DNA of 64,000 nucleotides from Oceanimonas pelagia. Lineage in GTDB: Bacteria; Pseudomonadota; Gammaproteobacteria; Enterobacterales; Aeromonadaceae. Below the pieces are notes generated by a model. The model did not search any database. It saw only the letters and a list, made by a program, of their open reading frames with translations, and was not told where the DNA came from. Positions 15,811-27,277 of this stretch are shown one piece after another. The DNA is taken from contig NZ_CP118224.1 in the NCBI RefSeq assembly GCF_030849025.1, forward strand, positions 914,001-978,000. Reading direction: 5' to 3'. The translations under genes were made by a program, and so were the position numbers. Positions within the stretch are counted from its first letter, which is position 1; every line of letters begins with the position of its first letter.

Positions 15811-17232
15811 TCAGCTCCTTGCCCAGTCGTTGGCGGTGTGCAGCTTGCCCCGACGGGACTTGCAGATGTGGTAGATGATAAAGAAGGTCAGCAGGTTGGC
15901 GGAGACGCCGGCTACCAGCGCCGAGAGCCCGGTGACGTCGGCCAGTGGCCAGGGGCCCCATTTCCACACCAGGGTGATCAGGGCACCGGCGAGAATGGCG
16001 CCGATGGCCGATTTGCTGCATTTCAGATCCAGCAGCACACCCAGCACAAAGGGCACCAGAATGGTGGGGGCCCACAGAGAGTAGCTGAGCAGCAGGGCGT
16101 CGATAATGGAGGTGGCATAAAGGGCAAACACTATGGCACCGGCGCCGATCAGCAGGTTCATCAGGCGTTCAATCCACAGCTTTTTCCGTTCATCCACCTC
16201 GGGGTTGATAAAGCCCTGGTAGATATCCCGTACAAAGATCACCGTGGCCGAGTTGAGGTAGGAATCGGCGGTCGACATCACCACCGCCAGCAGTGAGGCG
16301 AGCACCAGGCCGGTAATGCCCAGGGGCAGGGCGCTACGGATCAGCTCGGGCATGGCCAGATCCGGGCTGATGTTCGGGTAGAGAATAAAGGCAACCAGGC
16401 CAATGGTGGAGCTGACGAAGTAAAACAAAAAGCCGAACAGCCCGGAGATGGTATAGCCAATTTTGGCATGGCGGGAGTCCGGGGCCGACAGCGCCCGCTG
16501 GGTATAGGGAGGCACCAGGGTCTCACCCAGCAAAAAGGCGATAAACAGGCTCAGGAACATGCCCGGGCCGTAATCGCCCATGATGCTGAAATGGCCCTCG
16601 GGCAGGCGGGCGATCAGGGCTTCGGCACCGCCCACTTCATGCACCCCAATCAGCAGGGTTACCGGCATAAAGATGGCCAGCATCAAAAACTGCACCACGT
16701 CGGTCTGGATTACCGCCCACATGCCGCCGATGGTGGAATACAGCAACACCACCCCCATGCCCAGCAAAATGCCGGTGGTGATATCGATACCGAGAATGGC
16801 GTTGAACACGGTACCCACGGCCAGGGCCTGGGCACCCAGAATACCCACGCAGAAAATCAGTGAAAAGATACCGGTGATCAGCCGGGAGTAGCGACCGAAG
16901 TGGTATTCCATGATATCCCCCACGGTCTGGGCGCCGATATAGCGCTTCAGCCGGGGAGCGATGAAGATGCCGGTCAGCACGGTGGCGATGGGAAAAGCGC
17001 TGGCGGCAAACATAAAGGCATAGCCGTGATCAAAGGCCTGGCCGGCCCGGCCCATGGAGGCGCCGCCACCGAGAAAAGAGGCGGCCAGGGTGGCAAACAG
17101 CACGGGCCAGATGATGCGGTTGCCGGCCACGGCAAAGTCGTCGCTGGAATTGACCTTTTTGATACTTCGGTAACCTATGTACCCCAGCAGTATGAAGTAA
17201 GCCAACAGGCCTGCTACGTCCAGGTAATGCAT
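15811..17232 (-). CDS. Sodium:solute symporter (SSS family)
   Basis: A 473-residue transporter with about 13 helices. SSS features are SSDDFAVAGNRI, FLGGGASMGRAGQAFDHGY, TVGDIMEYHFGRYSRLITG, and LLAVVMSTADSYLNSATVIFVRDIY, which is the helix 8 sodium-site segment with STADSYLN. The ATG has AGGAG upstream. The gene heads a three-gene unit with the tiny protein and the DadA-like oxidoreductase, and is divergent from a LysR gene with an operator-like repeat between, so amino-acid-type substrate uptake under LysR control is likely. The exact substrate is not deducible. Confidence 0.88.
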   Translation of the reverse strand: MHYLDVAGLLAYFILLGYIGYRSIKKVNSSDDFAVAGNRIIWPVLFATLAASFLGGGASMGRAGQAFDHGYAFMFAASAFPIATVLTGIFIAPRLKRYIGAQTVGDIMEYHFGRYSRLITGIFSLIFCVGILGAQALAVGTVFNAILGIDITTGILLGMGVVLLYSTIGGMWAVIQTDVVQFLMLAIFMPVTLLIGVHEVGGAEALIARLPEGHFSIMGDYGPGMFLSLFIAFLLGETLVPPYTQRALSAPDSRHAKIGYTISGLFGFLFYFVSSTIGLVAFILYPNISPDLAMPELIRSALPLGITGLVLASLLAVVMSTADSYLNSATVIFVRDIYQGFINPEVDERKKLWIERLMNLLIGAGAIVFALYATSIIDALLLSYSLWAPTILVPFVLGVLLDLKCSKSAIGAILAGALITLVWKWGPWPLADVTGLSALVAGVSANLLTFFIIYHICKSRRGKLHTANDWARS

Positions 17233-17298
17233 AACAATCTCCTACGTCCGTTGTTTGTTGCGAGAGTGTACCGATTATGTTAATCGTGAGGCCATAAA

Positions 17299-17318
17299 AT
17301 CAAATAATGCTTTTTGAT
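17299..17318. promoter_or_regulatory. Candidate LysR operator in divergent promoter
   Basis: Perfect inverted repeat ATCAAA-N8-TTTGAT containing a T-N11-A core, in the short gap between the SSS gene (start 17232) and the LysR gene (17378). This is the expected site for a divergently transcribed LysR-type regulator. Confidence 0.55.
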
Positions 17319-17377
17319 GAATGTATAAATGAAATTTGTACCCAGCTGGCATGAACAAGGACGCGGAGAAAGTTGCC

Positions 17378-18319
17378 ATGAACCCCAAGGTCAATGCGAA
17401 ACAACTGCACATTTTTCAGGAGGTGATCCGCAGTGGCAGCATCAGCAAGGCGGCACGCCGGCTGGGGCTGACACAGCCGGCCGTGAGCACCGCCATAGCC
17501 AACCTCGAAAGTGACATGGGGTTTATGCTGTTCCGGCGTAATCACTACGGCACCGAGATGACCGCAGAAGCCAAATCCTTTTCCGAGGGAGTGGAGCGTG
17601 CGCTCAAGGCCCTGAACAACCTGGAAGAGCTGGCATCAGATCTGAAGCACGGCCGCACCGGCAAGCTGCAGATTGGCTGCATGCCGGGCATGGCCACCCT
17701 GGCGCCCGCCATGGTGGCGGCCTTTATGGGCCATAACCCCGGGGTCAAGCTGTCGCTGCAGACCTTTCCGTCGGGCAAGGTGGAGGAGTGGGTGGCCGGG
17801 GGGCACTTTGATCTGGGGATAGTGGAAAAACCCCAGGCCAAAAACGAGCTGGAAATCTGGCCCTACCGTTTTCGCATGTTGTGCGCGCTGCCGGCGGGCT
17901 CACCCCTGGCGGAGCGGCGGGAAATCACCATTGACGATCTGGAAGGGCGGCCCCTGATCACCCTGGGGGACGGCCATCAGAGCACCATGCAGCTGCGCAG
18001 CCTGGCCCACCGGCACAACCTGGCCCTCAACGTGGTGGCCGAAACCCAGCTGTTTCCGTCGGCCATGGGCCTGGTCGACGCCGGCGTCGGTTATACCCTG
18101 ATCGACCCCATTACCGCCATGGAATACGGCAAGCGCCATGACTGCTCCGTGGTGCTGCGGCCGTTTGCGCCTCGGGTGGAGTTTGAAGTGGCCATTATTC
18201 TGCCGCGCTTTCACCTGACGTCACGGTTGTGCCAGCGCTTTCATGCCGCATTGAAGGCAGAGTTCGACGCCATGGCGGCGCGCTTTGCCTCGGCCGGGCA
18301 GGAGGCGGAACGGAACTGA
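17378..18319 (+). CDS. LysR-family regulator of the adjacent SSS/dehydrogenase unit
   Basis: A 313-residue LysR-type regulator. The N-terminal winged helix-turn-helix is visible (LHIFQEVIRSGSISKAARRL, then LTQPAVSTAIANLE), followed by a periplasmic-binding-protein-like effector domain. The start at 17378 has GGAG nine bases upstream and places the HTH at the usual distance from the N-terminus. Upstream in-frame ATG (17351) and TTG (17336) codons are alternatives. It is divergent from the SSS operon, the classic arrangement for autoregulation and control of the neighbour. The inducer is unknown. Confidence 0.88.
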   Translation: MNPKVNAKQLHIFQEVIRSGSISKAARRLGLTQPAVSTAIANLESDMGFMLFRRNHYGTEMTAEAKSFSEGVERALKALNNLEELASDLKHGRTGKLQIGCMPGMATLAPAMVAAFMGHNPGVKLSLQTFPSGKVEEWVAGGHFDLGIVEKPQAKNELEIWPYRFRMLCALPAGSPLAERREITIDDLEGRPLITLGDGHQSTMQLRSLAHRHNLALNVVAETQLFPSAMGLVDAGVGYTLIDPITAMEYGKRHDCSVVLRPFAPRVEFEVAIILPRFHLTSRLCQRFHAALKAEFDAMAARFASAGQEAERN

Positions 18320-18336
18320 AGCGTCCCGCTTCCGGC

Positions 18337-19194
18337 TCAGAGCGCCTTCAGCCCCTGCCGGAGGTAGTCGAGCAGCATATGGCCGGCGGAGGTGAGTTCG
18401 TTGGCGTCGTAACAAAAGCCGATGGATACGCTGCCCAGATCCGGGCAGTGGGCAAAGCTGGACGAGGCTTCCAGCCCCTCGGGCACGGTGCTCTTGGACA
18501 GCACGCTGATGCCGAGACCCGCCTTGATGGCGGAGTGAATGCCCAGCAGGCTGGAGGTGCTGTATACCACGCGCCAGGGCAGGTTGGCACGGGTGAGGGC
18601 ATTGATAATGGATTTGCGGTACAGACAACCCTTGGGATAGAGAATGAGCGGCAGGGGCGCATCCGGCGACAGCATGATGTTGCTGTTGCGCACCCACACC
18701 AGGGGCTCGGTAATGTAGTCGGTCAGTTGCGGGTGCTGCGGCCGGCTTTCTTCAATGGCCATCACCAGATCGTAGGCGCCTTTCTTGTAGTCACTGAGCA
18801 GGTTGGCACTGATGTCGCTGCTTACATCCAGGGTGACGCCCGGATAGGCCTGGGAGAAACGCCCCAGGGTGGTGGCCAGAAACGACACCTCAAAGTCGTT
18901 GGGAATGCCCAGGCGCACCGAGCCGCTCACCCTGGGGGTGCCCAGGCGGGAGATCAGGCCGTCGTTGAGCTCTAGCATTTTCTGGGCGCAGCTCAGCAGC
19001 AGCTGGCCTTCTTCGGTTAGCTGCAGGCCCTGGCCCCGGTTGAACAGCTTGACGTCAAGCAGCTCTTCCAGCCGCTTCATCTGCAGGCTTACGGCGGGCT
19101 GGGAGCGGCCGAGCCGCTCGCCGGCCTGGGTGAAGCCTCCCAGCTGGTTGATGGTGACAAAGGTACGCAGCAAATCCGTGGGCAGGTTCTTCAT
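18337..19194 (-). CDS. LysR-family transcriptional regulator
   Basis: A 285-residue LysR-type regulator with the N-terminal HTH (LLRTFVTINQLGGFTQAGERL, SQPAVSLQMKRLEELLDVKLF) and an effector-binding domain. The start at 19194 gives MKNLPTDLLRTF, the normal family spacing. The 25 upstream in-frame residues are A/T-rich and overlap the likely promoter. The HTH resembles the LrhA/PecT subgroup. It is convergent with the preceding LysR gene (17 bases apart) and no divergent target gene is present, since a helicase on the same strand lies upstream. Its regulon is unknown. Confidence 0.85.
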   Translation of the reverse strand: MKNLPTDLLRTFVTINQLGGFTQAGERLGRSQPAVSLQMKRLEELLDVKLFNRGQGLQLTEEGQLLLSCAQKMLELNDGLISRLGTPRVSGSVRLGIPNDFEVSFLATTLGRFSQAYPGVTLDVSSDISANLLSDYKKGAYDLVMAIEESRPQHPQLTDYITEPLVWVRNSNIMLSPDAPLPLILYPKGCLYRKSIINALTRANLPWRVVYSTSSLLGIHSAIKAGLGISVLSKSTVPEGLEASSSFAHCPDLGSVSIGFCYDANELTSAGHMLLDYLRQGLKAL

Positions 19195-19205
19195 GCTGGA
19201 AAATT

Positions 19206-19256
19206 CACTATTTAAAAGTTTAATGCATTTATTAATAGCATTAACTTTTAAAATGT
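19206..19256. promoter_or_regulatory. A/T-rich imperfect inverted repeat upstream of LysR gene
   Basis: Near-complementary arms TTTAAAAGTTTAATGC and GCATTAACTTTTAAA are separated by ATTTATTAATA just upstream of the start at 19194. It could be the regulator's own operator. Confidence 0.45.
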
Positions 19257-19263
19257 AAAATGA

Positions 19264-19282
19264 CCGCATTCAGAAAATGCGG
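19264..19282 (-). terminator. Terminator of the helicase gene
   Basis: On the minus strand CCGCATT-TTCTG-AATGCGG followed by TCATTTTACATTTT, just after the helicase stop. Moderate T-run. Confidence 0.6.
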
Positions 19283-19298
19283 CCTGGGCAACATTCCG

Positions 19299-20669
<1,371 letters not shown>

Positions 20670-20872
20670 GTCGCTGCTCCGGGAATATCGGGAAATGAGT
20701 GGCCGAGAACCGGCCCGAAAACGTTGGTCCGTATTGTATAAGAAAGCGAAGCGCTTGTAATGGCCGGCGGCAGGCAGGGGATGAAATCAAACAGAAAAAG
20801 CAATGGTTTACAAAAAGCAATAATTCGCAATAACATTGGCGCTCTTCTTCTTTCTGAGACTCGAGACCATTC
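20670..20872. other. Divergent promoter region, helicase and metal-chelate ABC operon
   Basis: About 200 bases with an A/T-rich right half (20780-20850). I looked for a Fur box and found none convincing. Confidence 0.5.
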
Positions 20873-21988
20873 ATGTTCAGAAAATGCCTGCTGGTACTCT
20901 GTGCCTGCCTGATGTCGGTGCCGGCCCTGGCCGGCGAGCGCCAAATTACCGATCTGTTGGGGCGCACCGTCACCCTGCCCGAGCGAGTGGATCGCATGAT
21001 CCTGTCGGAAGCCCGTTTGCTGTACATACTGATGCCGCTGCAAAAGGATGATCCCTTTGCCCATGTGGTGGCCTGGTCGGACGACATGGAGCGGGCCGAT
21101 CCCGATACCTATTTCAGGCTGGCCGAGGCCTTTCCCGGCACCGTGAACCGGCTGCCGCGTTTTGGTCATCCGGGCAAGGTGACCTTTGATGTGGAGCGAG
21201 CGCTGACCCTGGATGCCCAGCTGGTGGTGGTGAATCAGTCCTATTACCAGTTGTGGCAGGAAAACGGCACCCTCGACAAGCTCGACAAGGCCGGCATCGC
21301 GGTGGTGTTCGTGGACTTTCGCGATGAGCCGGTGGCCAACACCGGCCCCAGCATTCGCATTCTCGGCGAAGTGCTGCACAAGGAAAAAGAAGCCGAGGCG
21401 GTCAACACCTTTATCGAGCAGAAAATGGCCCGGGTGAACGAACGCCTGCGGGGGCTGGCCGACGAAGAGCGGCCGCTGGTACTGATGGAGCGGGCGTCCG
21501 GCATGGGCGACTGCTGCCGGGTGTTTGGTCCCAACAACTTTGGTCATTTCGTGGAACTGGCCGGTGGCCGCAACTGGGGCAGCGACAAAACCCGGGCGCT
21601 GTCGCTGGACATTAACCCCGAGGCGCTGGTGACCGAACCCTTTGATCTGATCATCGGTACCGGTGCCAACTGGCAGCTGGCCTATCCCGAAGTCACCAGC
21701 ATCAACCTGGGCTATGCCGCCGACAGCGACAACCTGCAGCAGGGACTGGCCGCCCTCAGCCAGCGTCCGGGCTGGCCCGCCATCGACGCCGTGGCCAACA
21801 GGCAGTTTTACGGCATCTGGCACCAGTTCTACAATCACCCGGCCTGGTTCGCCGCGGTGGAAGCCATGGCCCGCTGGATGCATCCTGAACGCATGCAGGG
21901 CATCGATGCCGAAGCCGACCTGCGGGAATACCATGAGCGCTTTATGCCCTTTGCCTATGAAGGTCACTTCTGGGTAAAAATGCAATGA
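20873..21988 (+). CDS. Periplasmic binding protein of metal-chelate ABC transporter
   Basis: A 371-residue FecB/BtuF-type solute-binding protein. A signal peptide is clear (MFRKCLLVLCACLMSVPALA, cleavage near residue 20). The mature part opens with RQITDLLGRTVTLPERVDRMI, the standard opening of this family, and ends with a long helical C-lobe. It binds an iron chelate, haem or cobalamin-like ligand for the permease and ATPase encoded next. It overlaps the permease gene by four bases. No outer-membrane receptor or biosynthesis gene is nearby, so the ligand cannot be named. Confidence 0.88.
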   Translation: MFRKCLLVLCACLMSVPALAGERQITDLLGRTVTLPERVDRMILSEARLLYILMPLQKDDPFAHVVAWSDDMERADPDTYFRLAEAFPGTVNRLPRFGHPGKVTFDVERALTLDAQLVVVNQSYYQLWQENGTLDKLDKAGIAVVFVDFRDEPVANTGPSIRILGEVLHKEKEAEAVNTFIEQKMARVNERLRGLADEERPLVLMERASGMGDCCRVFGPNNFGHFVELAGGRNWGSDKTRALSLDINPEALVTEPFDLIIGTGANWQLAYPEVTSINLGYAADSDNLQQGLAALSQRPGWPAIDAVANRQFYGIWHQFYNHPAWFAAVEAMARWMHPERMQGIDAEADLREYHERFMPFAYEGHFWVKMQ

Positions 21989-23058
21989 GTGAGCACGCCG
22001 GAGTGACGGCGCCGGATGCGCCCTTTCACTATCAGCGCCATCAGGGTAAACGCACACAATGGGTGGCCTTCGGGGCTGCCCTGCTGCTGGGTATTTTTCT
22101 GCTCGACATGACCATAGGGCCGGGGCAGCTGGGACTGGGGCAGGTGCTGAATACCCTGCTCAGCCCCGATAAGGCGGATATCAAGTCCCGCTTTATTGTG
22201 TGGGACATTCGTCTGCCGGTGGCGCTGATGGCCATACTGGTGGGAGCGGCCCTGGGCGGGGCCGGCGCCCTGATGCAGACCATTCTCAACAACCCCCTGG
22301 CCGAGCCCTTTACCCTGGGAGTGTCTCACGCCGCCGCCTTTGGCGCGGCCCTGGCCATTGCCTTTGGCACTTCTCTGCTGCCCTGGGAATGGGCGCAGGG
22401 CTATATCATCACCCTGAATGCCTTTGTGTTTGCCTGCCTGAGTGCCCTGGTGATTTTTCTGGTCAGCCGCATGCGCGGTGCCACTCAGGAAACCATGATC
22501 CTCACCGGCATTGCCATTCTGTTTGTGTTTTCGGCCCTGAACGCCATGCTGCAGTTTGCCGCCAGTGCCGAAACCCTGCAGCAGATCGTGTTCTGGGCCA
22601 TGGGCTCCCTGGGCCGGGCCACCTGGCCCAAGGTGGGGGTGGCGGCGGCCTTGCTGGCGCTGGCCTGCGCCCTGTTGTGGCGCAGCGCCTGGCGGCTGAC
22701 CGCCCTGCGCATGGGCGATGAGGCCGCCGAGGCCATGGGCGTGAACGTCACCCGTATTCGGCTGGTGGTGCTGATGCTGTCGTCGCTGCTGGCGGCGGTG
22801 GCGGTGGCCTTTGTGGGCATTATCGGTTTTGTCGGACTGGTGGGCCCGCATATGGCGCGCATGCTGCTGGGAGAAGATCAGCGCTTTTTCCTGCCCGGAT
22901 CCATGCTGTTTGGTGCCATTTTGCTTACCGTGGCCGAAATCCTGTCCAAGATCATCATTTCCGGCGTGCTGCTGCCCATCGGCATTACCACCTCGCTGAT
23001 CGGCGTGCCGTTTTTCGTGTTTTTGCTGGTGGTGGTCCGCAGAAGGAGTGCAGCATGA
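21985..23058 (+). CDS. FecCD-family ABC permease
   Basis: A 357-residue permease with about 10 helices. FecCD landmarks include VWDIRLPVALMAILVGAALGGAGALMQTILNNPLAEPFTLGVS, the LGxxA coupling-type region RMGDEAAEAMGVNVTRIR, and GFVGLVGPHMARMLLGEDQRFFLPGSMLFGA. It forms the membrane channel, probably as a homodimer, with the ATPase at 23055. Overlaps of 4 bases on both sides indicate one operon. Confidence 0.92.
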   Translation: MSEHAGVTAPDAPFHYQRHQGKRTQWVAFGAALLLGIFLLDMTIGPGQLGLGQVLNTLLSPDKADIKSRFIVWDIRLPVALMAILVGAALGGAGALMQTILNNPLAEPFTLGVSHAAAFGAALAIAFGTSLLPWEWAQGYIITLNAFVFACLSALVIFLVSRMRGATQETMILTGIAILFVFSALNAMLQFAASAETLQQIVFWAMGSLGRATWPKVGVAAALLALACALLWRSAWRLTALRMGDEAAEAMGVNVTRIRLVVLMLSSLLAAVAVAFVGIIGFVGLVGPHMARMLLGEDQRFFLPGSMLFGAILLTVAEILSKIIISGVLLPIGITTSLIGVPFFVFLLVVVRRRSAA

Positions 23059-23825
23059 GTCTTGTTCTGGAACAACTGAGCCTGGGCTATCGCCGGGAGC
23101 TTATCGTCAACGAGCTGAGTCTTGCCGCCGGCGCCGGCCGGCTCTGCGTGCTGCTGGGCCCCAATGGCACCGGCAAGTCGACCCTGCTCAAGGGCATTGC
23201 GGGTTTGCTGGCCCCGAAACAGGGTCGAGTACTGCTTAACGGTGAGGATCTGGCCGGCATGAGCCGGGCCCGCCGGGCGGGCAAGGTGGTGTATCTGCCC
23301 CAGATCACGCCGACCGGGGCCCGGATTACCGTGTTTGAGGCGGTGCTGATGGCGCTCAAGGTGCACGGTGCGGTGCGGGTGACAGAGGCGGATCTGGCGG
23401 CGGTACGCGATGTGCTCGACGAGCTGGGGGTGGCGCACTTGTCGGCCCGCTATCTGGAGCAGCTCTCCGGCGGCCAGCGGCAGCTGGTGGCCATTGCCCA
23501 GGCGCTGATCCGCAAGCCCGAAGTGTTGCTGCTGGACGAGCCCACCAGCGCGCTGGATCTGTACCATTCGCTGCATATCATGGCGGTGCTGCGGCGGCTG
23601 ACCAGAGCGCAGAACATGGTGACCCTGGTGGCCATTCACGATCTCAACCTGGCGGCGCGCACCGCCGATGACGTGCTGGCGGTCAAGGGCGGCAGCCTGC
23701 AGGCCTTTGGTCCACTGCATCAGTGCCTGAGTCCCGAACTGGTGCACACCCTCTACGGGGTGGAGGCGGATCTGCTGACCGGCCCAGACGGCAGCCTGCT
23801 GGTGCACCCCCGGCTGGCGGGCTGA
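23055..23825 (+). CDS. ABC transporter ATPase (FecE/BtuD type)
   Basis: A 256-residue ATPase powering the metal-chelate importer. Walker A is GPNGTGKST, the signature is LSGGQRQLVAIAQAL, Walker B is VLLLDEPTSALDL, and the switch histidine lies in AIHDLNLAART. It starts inside the permease stop (ATGA overlap). The short operon ends here and a regulator gene of a different pathway follows. Confidence 0.93.
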   Translation: MSLVLEQLSLGYRRELIVNELSLAAGAGRLCVLLGPNGTGKSTLLKGIAGLLAPKQGRVLLNGEDLAGMSRARRAGKVVYLPQITPTGARITVFEAVLMALKVHGAVRVTEADLAAVRDVLDELGVAHLSARYLEQLSGGQRQLVAIAQALIRKPEVLLLDEPTSALDLYHSLHIMAVLRRLTRAQNMVTLVAIHDLNLAARTADDVLAVKGGSLQAFGPLHQCLSPELVHTLYGVEADLLTGPDGSLLVHPRLAG

Positions 23826-23902
23826 CGTCAGAGCAGGATCACTCGAACTGACGCCGGCTTTTGGCTACCATCGGAGCCTACCTTCGCCAGGGAGTGCGTC
23901 TT

Positions 23903-25330
<1,428 letters not shown>

Positions 25331-25356
25331 AAACCGGACGCCTGTCCGGTTTTTGC
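25331..25356 (+). terminator. Terminator of the activator gene, also a possible activator site
   Basis: ACCGGAC (25333-25339), loop GCCT, GTCCGGT (25344-25350), then T's. It terminates the regulator gene and, as a palindrome, may double as an upstream activator-binding site (see 25384-25405). Confidence 0.75.
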
Positions 25357-25383
25357 TACACCTTTTTAAAGACCCATACGATA

Positions 25384-25405
25384 ACCGTCCTGAAAGCCGG
25401 ACGGT
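25384..25405. promoter_or_regulatory. Candidate enhancer site for the sigma54 activator
   Basis: Perfect inverted repeat ACCGTCC-N8-GGACGGT. Its centre is 53 bases (about five helical turns) from that of the related palindrome ACCGGAC-N4-GTCCGGT at 25333-25350, and about 87 bases before the predicted start of transcription. Confidence 0.55.
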
Positions 25406-25456
25406 GGTCTCCGCAGCCTTTGTGCAAGCCCTTGATTAACATATTGTTAACAGGTT

Positions 25457-25472
25457 TGGCATGGTTTCTGTA
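25457..25472 (+). promoter_or_regulatory. Candidate sigma54 promoter of the TRAP operon
   Basis: TGGCATG-GTTT-CTGTA. The -24 half matches 6 of 7 consensus bases. The -12 half is weaker (GT for GC), but its G is ten bases from the GG. Predicted start near 25482, about 65 bases before dctP. Confidence 0.5.
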
Positions 25473-25548
25473 TTGATAACGGCGAGCAGTTGGTGCGGGG
25501 CCGGTGAGCACCGTTACCAGGGACGTAACCAAACAGAAGGATGAACCC

Positions 25549-26619
25549 ATGTCGATAAACCGCAAAGTATCTGCACTGAGTATGGCCGCCCTGTTCTGCG
25601 CCGGTCTGGCCGCCACCCCCGCCATGGCGGAAAAGGTGCGCTGGCAGGTGCCGCTGGCCTTTCCGTCCCACCTGGTGGGGCTGACCACACCGGTGAAGCA
25701 CCTCTCCGAGTCGCTGGCGGCCATTTCCGGCGGCGATGTGCAGCTGCGCTATTACGAGCCCGGGGAGCTGGTGCCGCCCTTTGAGATCATGGACGCGGTG
25801 GGCTCGGGCAAGTATCCGGCCGGCTACACCTGGGTGGGTTACGATCAGGGCACCATTCCGGCCCTGCCACTCTATTCCGGCGCCCCCTTCAATATGGAGC
25901 CGCCCGCCTACCTGGCCTGGTATTACGAGGGCGACGGCAAGGCGCTGCTGGAAGAGATTTACGCCGAACGCAATATTCACCCTATGCTGTGCAGCATTAT
26001 CGGTCCGGAAGGGGCGGGCTGGTTCAAGCAGCAGATTTCCAGCCTGGACGATTTTCAGGGCCTGCGCATTCGCTTTGCCGGCATCGGCGGCAAGGTGCTT
26101 GAAGAGCTGGGCTCTTCGGTGACCATGGTGCCCGGCGCCGAGATCTTTCAGTCGCTGGAGCGCAACACCATAGACGCCACCGAGTTTTCCCAGCCCGCCA
26201 TCGACAAGATGCTGGGGCTGGATCAGATCGTGAAAAACTACATCATGCCCGGCTGGCACCAGACCCTGACCACCTCTCACCTGCTGGTGAACAAGGACGT
26301 GTGGAACAAGCTTGAGCCCGAAACCCGCGCCCTGGTGGAAATGGGCTGCGAGTCCGCCACCCTCAAGGGCTTTGCCCAGAGCGAATGGGCCCAGCCCACG
26401 GCGCTCAGGGACTATGAAAAGGAAGGGGTCACCGCCCAGGTGCTGCCCGAGCCGGTGCTGCGTGAGCTGGAAAAGGTCACCAACCGGGTGATGGACGACA
26501 TTGCCGCCGAAGACGAGATGTTCAAGCGGGTGCTCACCAGCCAGCGCGAGTTTATGAAGCACCATTCCATCTGGCACGGCAAGGGCTACCTGCCCCGCGA
26601 CTTCTATCAGTACAACTAA
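25549..26619 (+). CDS. TRAP transporter solute-binding protein (DctP type)
   Basis: A 356-residue periplasmic binding protein for a carboxylate. The signal peptide is MSINRKVSALSMAALFCAGLAATPAMA. The mature part has the DctP-family segments YYEPGELVPPFEIMDAVGSG and LRIRFAGIGGKVLEELGSSV, the latter holding the conserved arginine that pairs with a substrate carboxylate. The start at 25549 follows AGAAGG at good spacing. It heads an operon with both TRAP membrane subunits, 3-hydroxybutyrate dehydrogenase and acetoacetyl-CoA synthetase, so D-3-hydroxybutyrate is the likely cargo. Confidence 0.88.
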   Translation: MSINRKVSALSMAALFCAGLAATPAMAEKVRWQVPLAFPSHLVGLTTPVKHLSESLAAISGGDVQLRYYEPGELVPPFEIMDAVGSGKYPAGYTWVGYDQGTIPALPLYSGAPFNMEPPAYLAWYYEGDGKALLEEIYAERNIHPMLCSIIGPEGAGWFKQQISSLDDFQGLRIRFAGIGGKVLEELGSSVTMVPGAEIFQSLERNTIDATEFSQPAIDKMLGLDQIVKNYIMPGWHQTLTTSHLLVNKDVWNKLEPETRALVEMGCESATLKGFAQSEWAQPTALRDYEKEGVTAQVLPEPVLRELEKVTNRVMDDIAAEDEMFKRVLTSQREFMKHHSIWHGKGYLPRDFYQYN

Positions 26620-26628
26620 TCACGCCGG

Positions 26629-26654
26629 GGCGGGCACGGCCGTGCCCGCCTTTT
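26629..26654 (+). terminator. Hairpin between dctP and dctQ
   Basis: Eleven-base arms GGCGGGCACGG and CCGTGCCCGCC with almost no loop, then TTTT. Probably a partial terminator or 3' stabiliser that lets the binding protein be made in excess over the membrane subunits. Confidence 0.65.
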
Positions 26655-26678
26655 ATGGATTGAACTGACGAGGTCGCC

Positions 26679-27275
26679 ATGTCAAAACCAAAGGATTCAA
26701 CCCGGGAATTGCCCCATAACCGGCTGTCGGTCCGGCTGGACGCCCTGGTAGCGGGCATCGGCCGGCTCAGCGCCTGGCTGTGGCTGGCGGTGCTGCTGGT
26801 GGTGCTTACCAATGTGTTCAGCCGCTTTGTGCTGTCGGCGGGCTCCATTGCTCTGGAGGAGCTGTCCTGGCACCTGTTTGGCATCGCCACCATGCTCTCC
26901 CTGGGCTATGCGGTGGTGGAAGACGAGCATGTGCGGGTGGATGTGCTGCGGGAGCGGTTTTCCCTGCGCACCCAGGCCCGCATCGAGCTGGCGGGCATCC
27001 TGCTGCTGGCACTGCCGATCATGGCGCTGATGGTGGATACCCTTGTTCCCTACGCCTGGAAGGCCTGGGTCTATAGTGAGCGCTCCCAGGCCCCCAGCGG
27101 CCTGCCGTACCGTTTTATCTTCAAGAGCGTGCTGCCTCTGGGGCTGATGCTGGTAGCCCTGGCGCTGTTTTCCCGCGCCCTGCGCTGCGCCACCCTGCTG
27201 TTTGCATTTCCCCGCCGCCTGGGGGATCCCCCTCGGGCCAAATCCGGCGCCTGGCTGGCCAATACGGAGAAATAA
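26679..27275 (+). CDS. TRAP transporter small membrane subunit (DctQ type)
   Basis: A 198-residue protein with four hydrophobic helices, the size and topology of DctQ subunits. Recognisable pieces are LVVLTNVFSRFVL, ALEELSWHLFGIATMLSLGYAVVEDEHVRVDVL (the family's EE...HVRVD motif) and LGLMLVALALFSRAL. It bridges the binding protein and the large subunit and starts 60 bases after dctP, past a hairpin. The large subunit gene follows after two bases. Confidence 0.88.
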   Translation: MSKPKDSTRELPHNRLSVRLDALVAGIGRLSAWLWLAVLLVVLTNVFSRFVLSAGSIALEELSWHLFGIATMLSLGYAVVEDEHVRVDVLRERFSLRTQARIELAGILLLALPIMALMVDTLVPYAWKAWVYSERSQAPSGLPYRFIFKSVLPLGLMLVALALFSRALRCATLLFAFPRRLGDPPRAKSGAWLANTEK

Positions 27276-27277
27276 CC

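Noticed and set aside
20670-20872. Fur box before the metal-chelate ABC operon
   Set aside because: A GCAATAATTCGCAATAAC stretch was considered but does not match a Fur consensus well enough.
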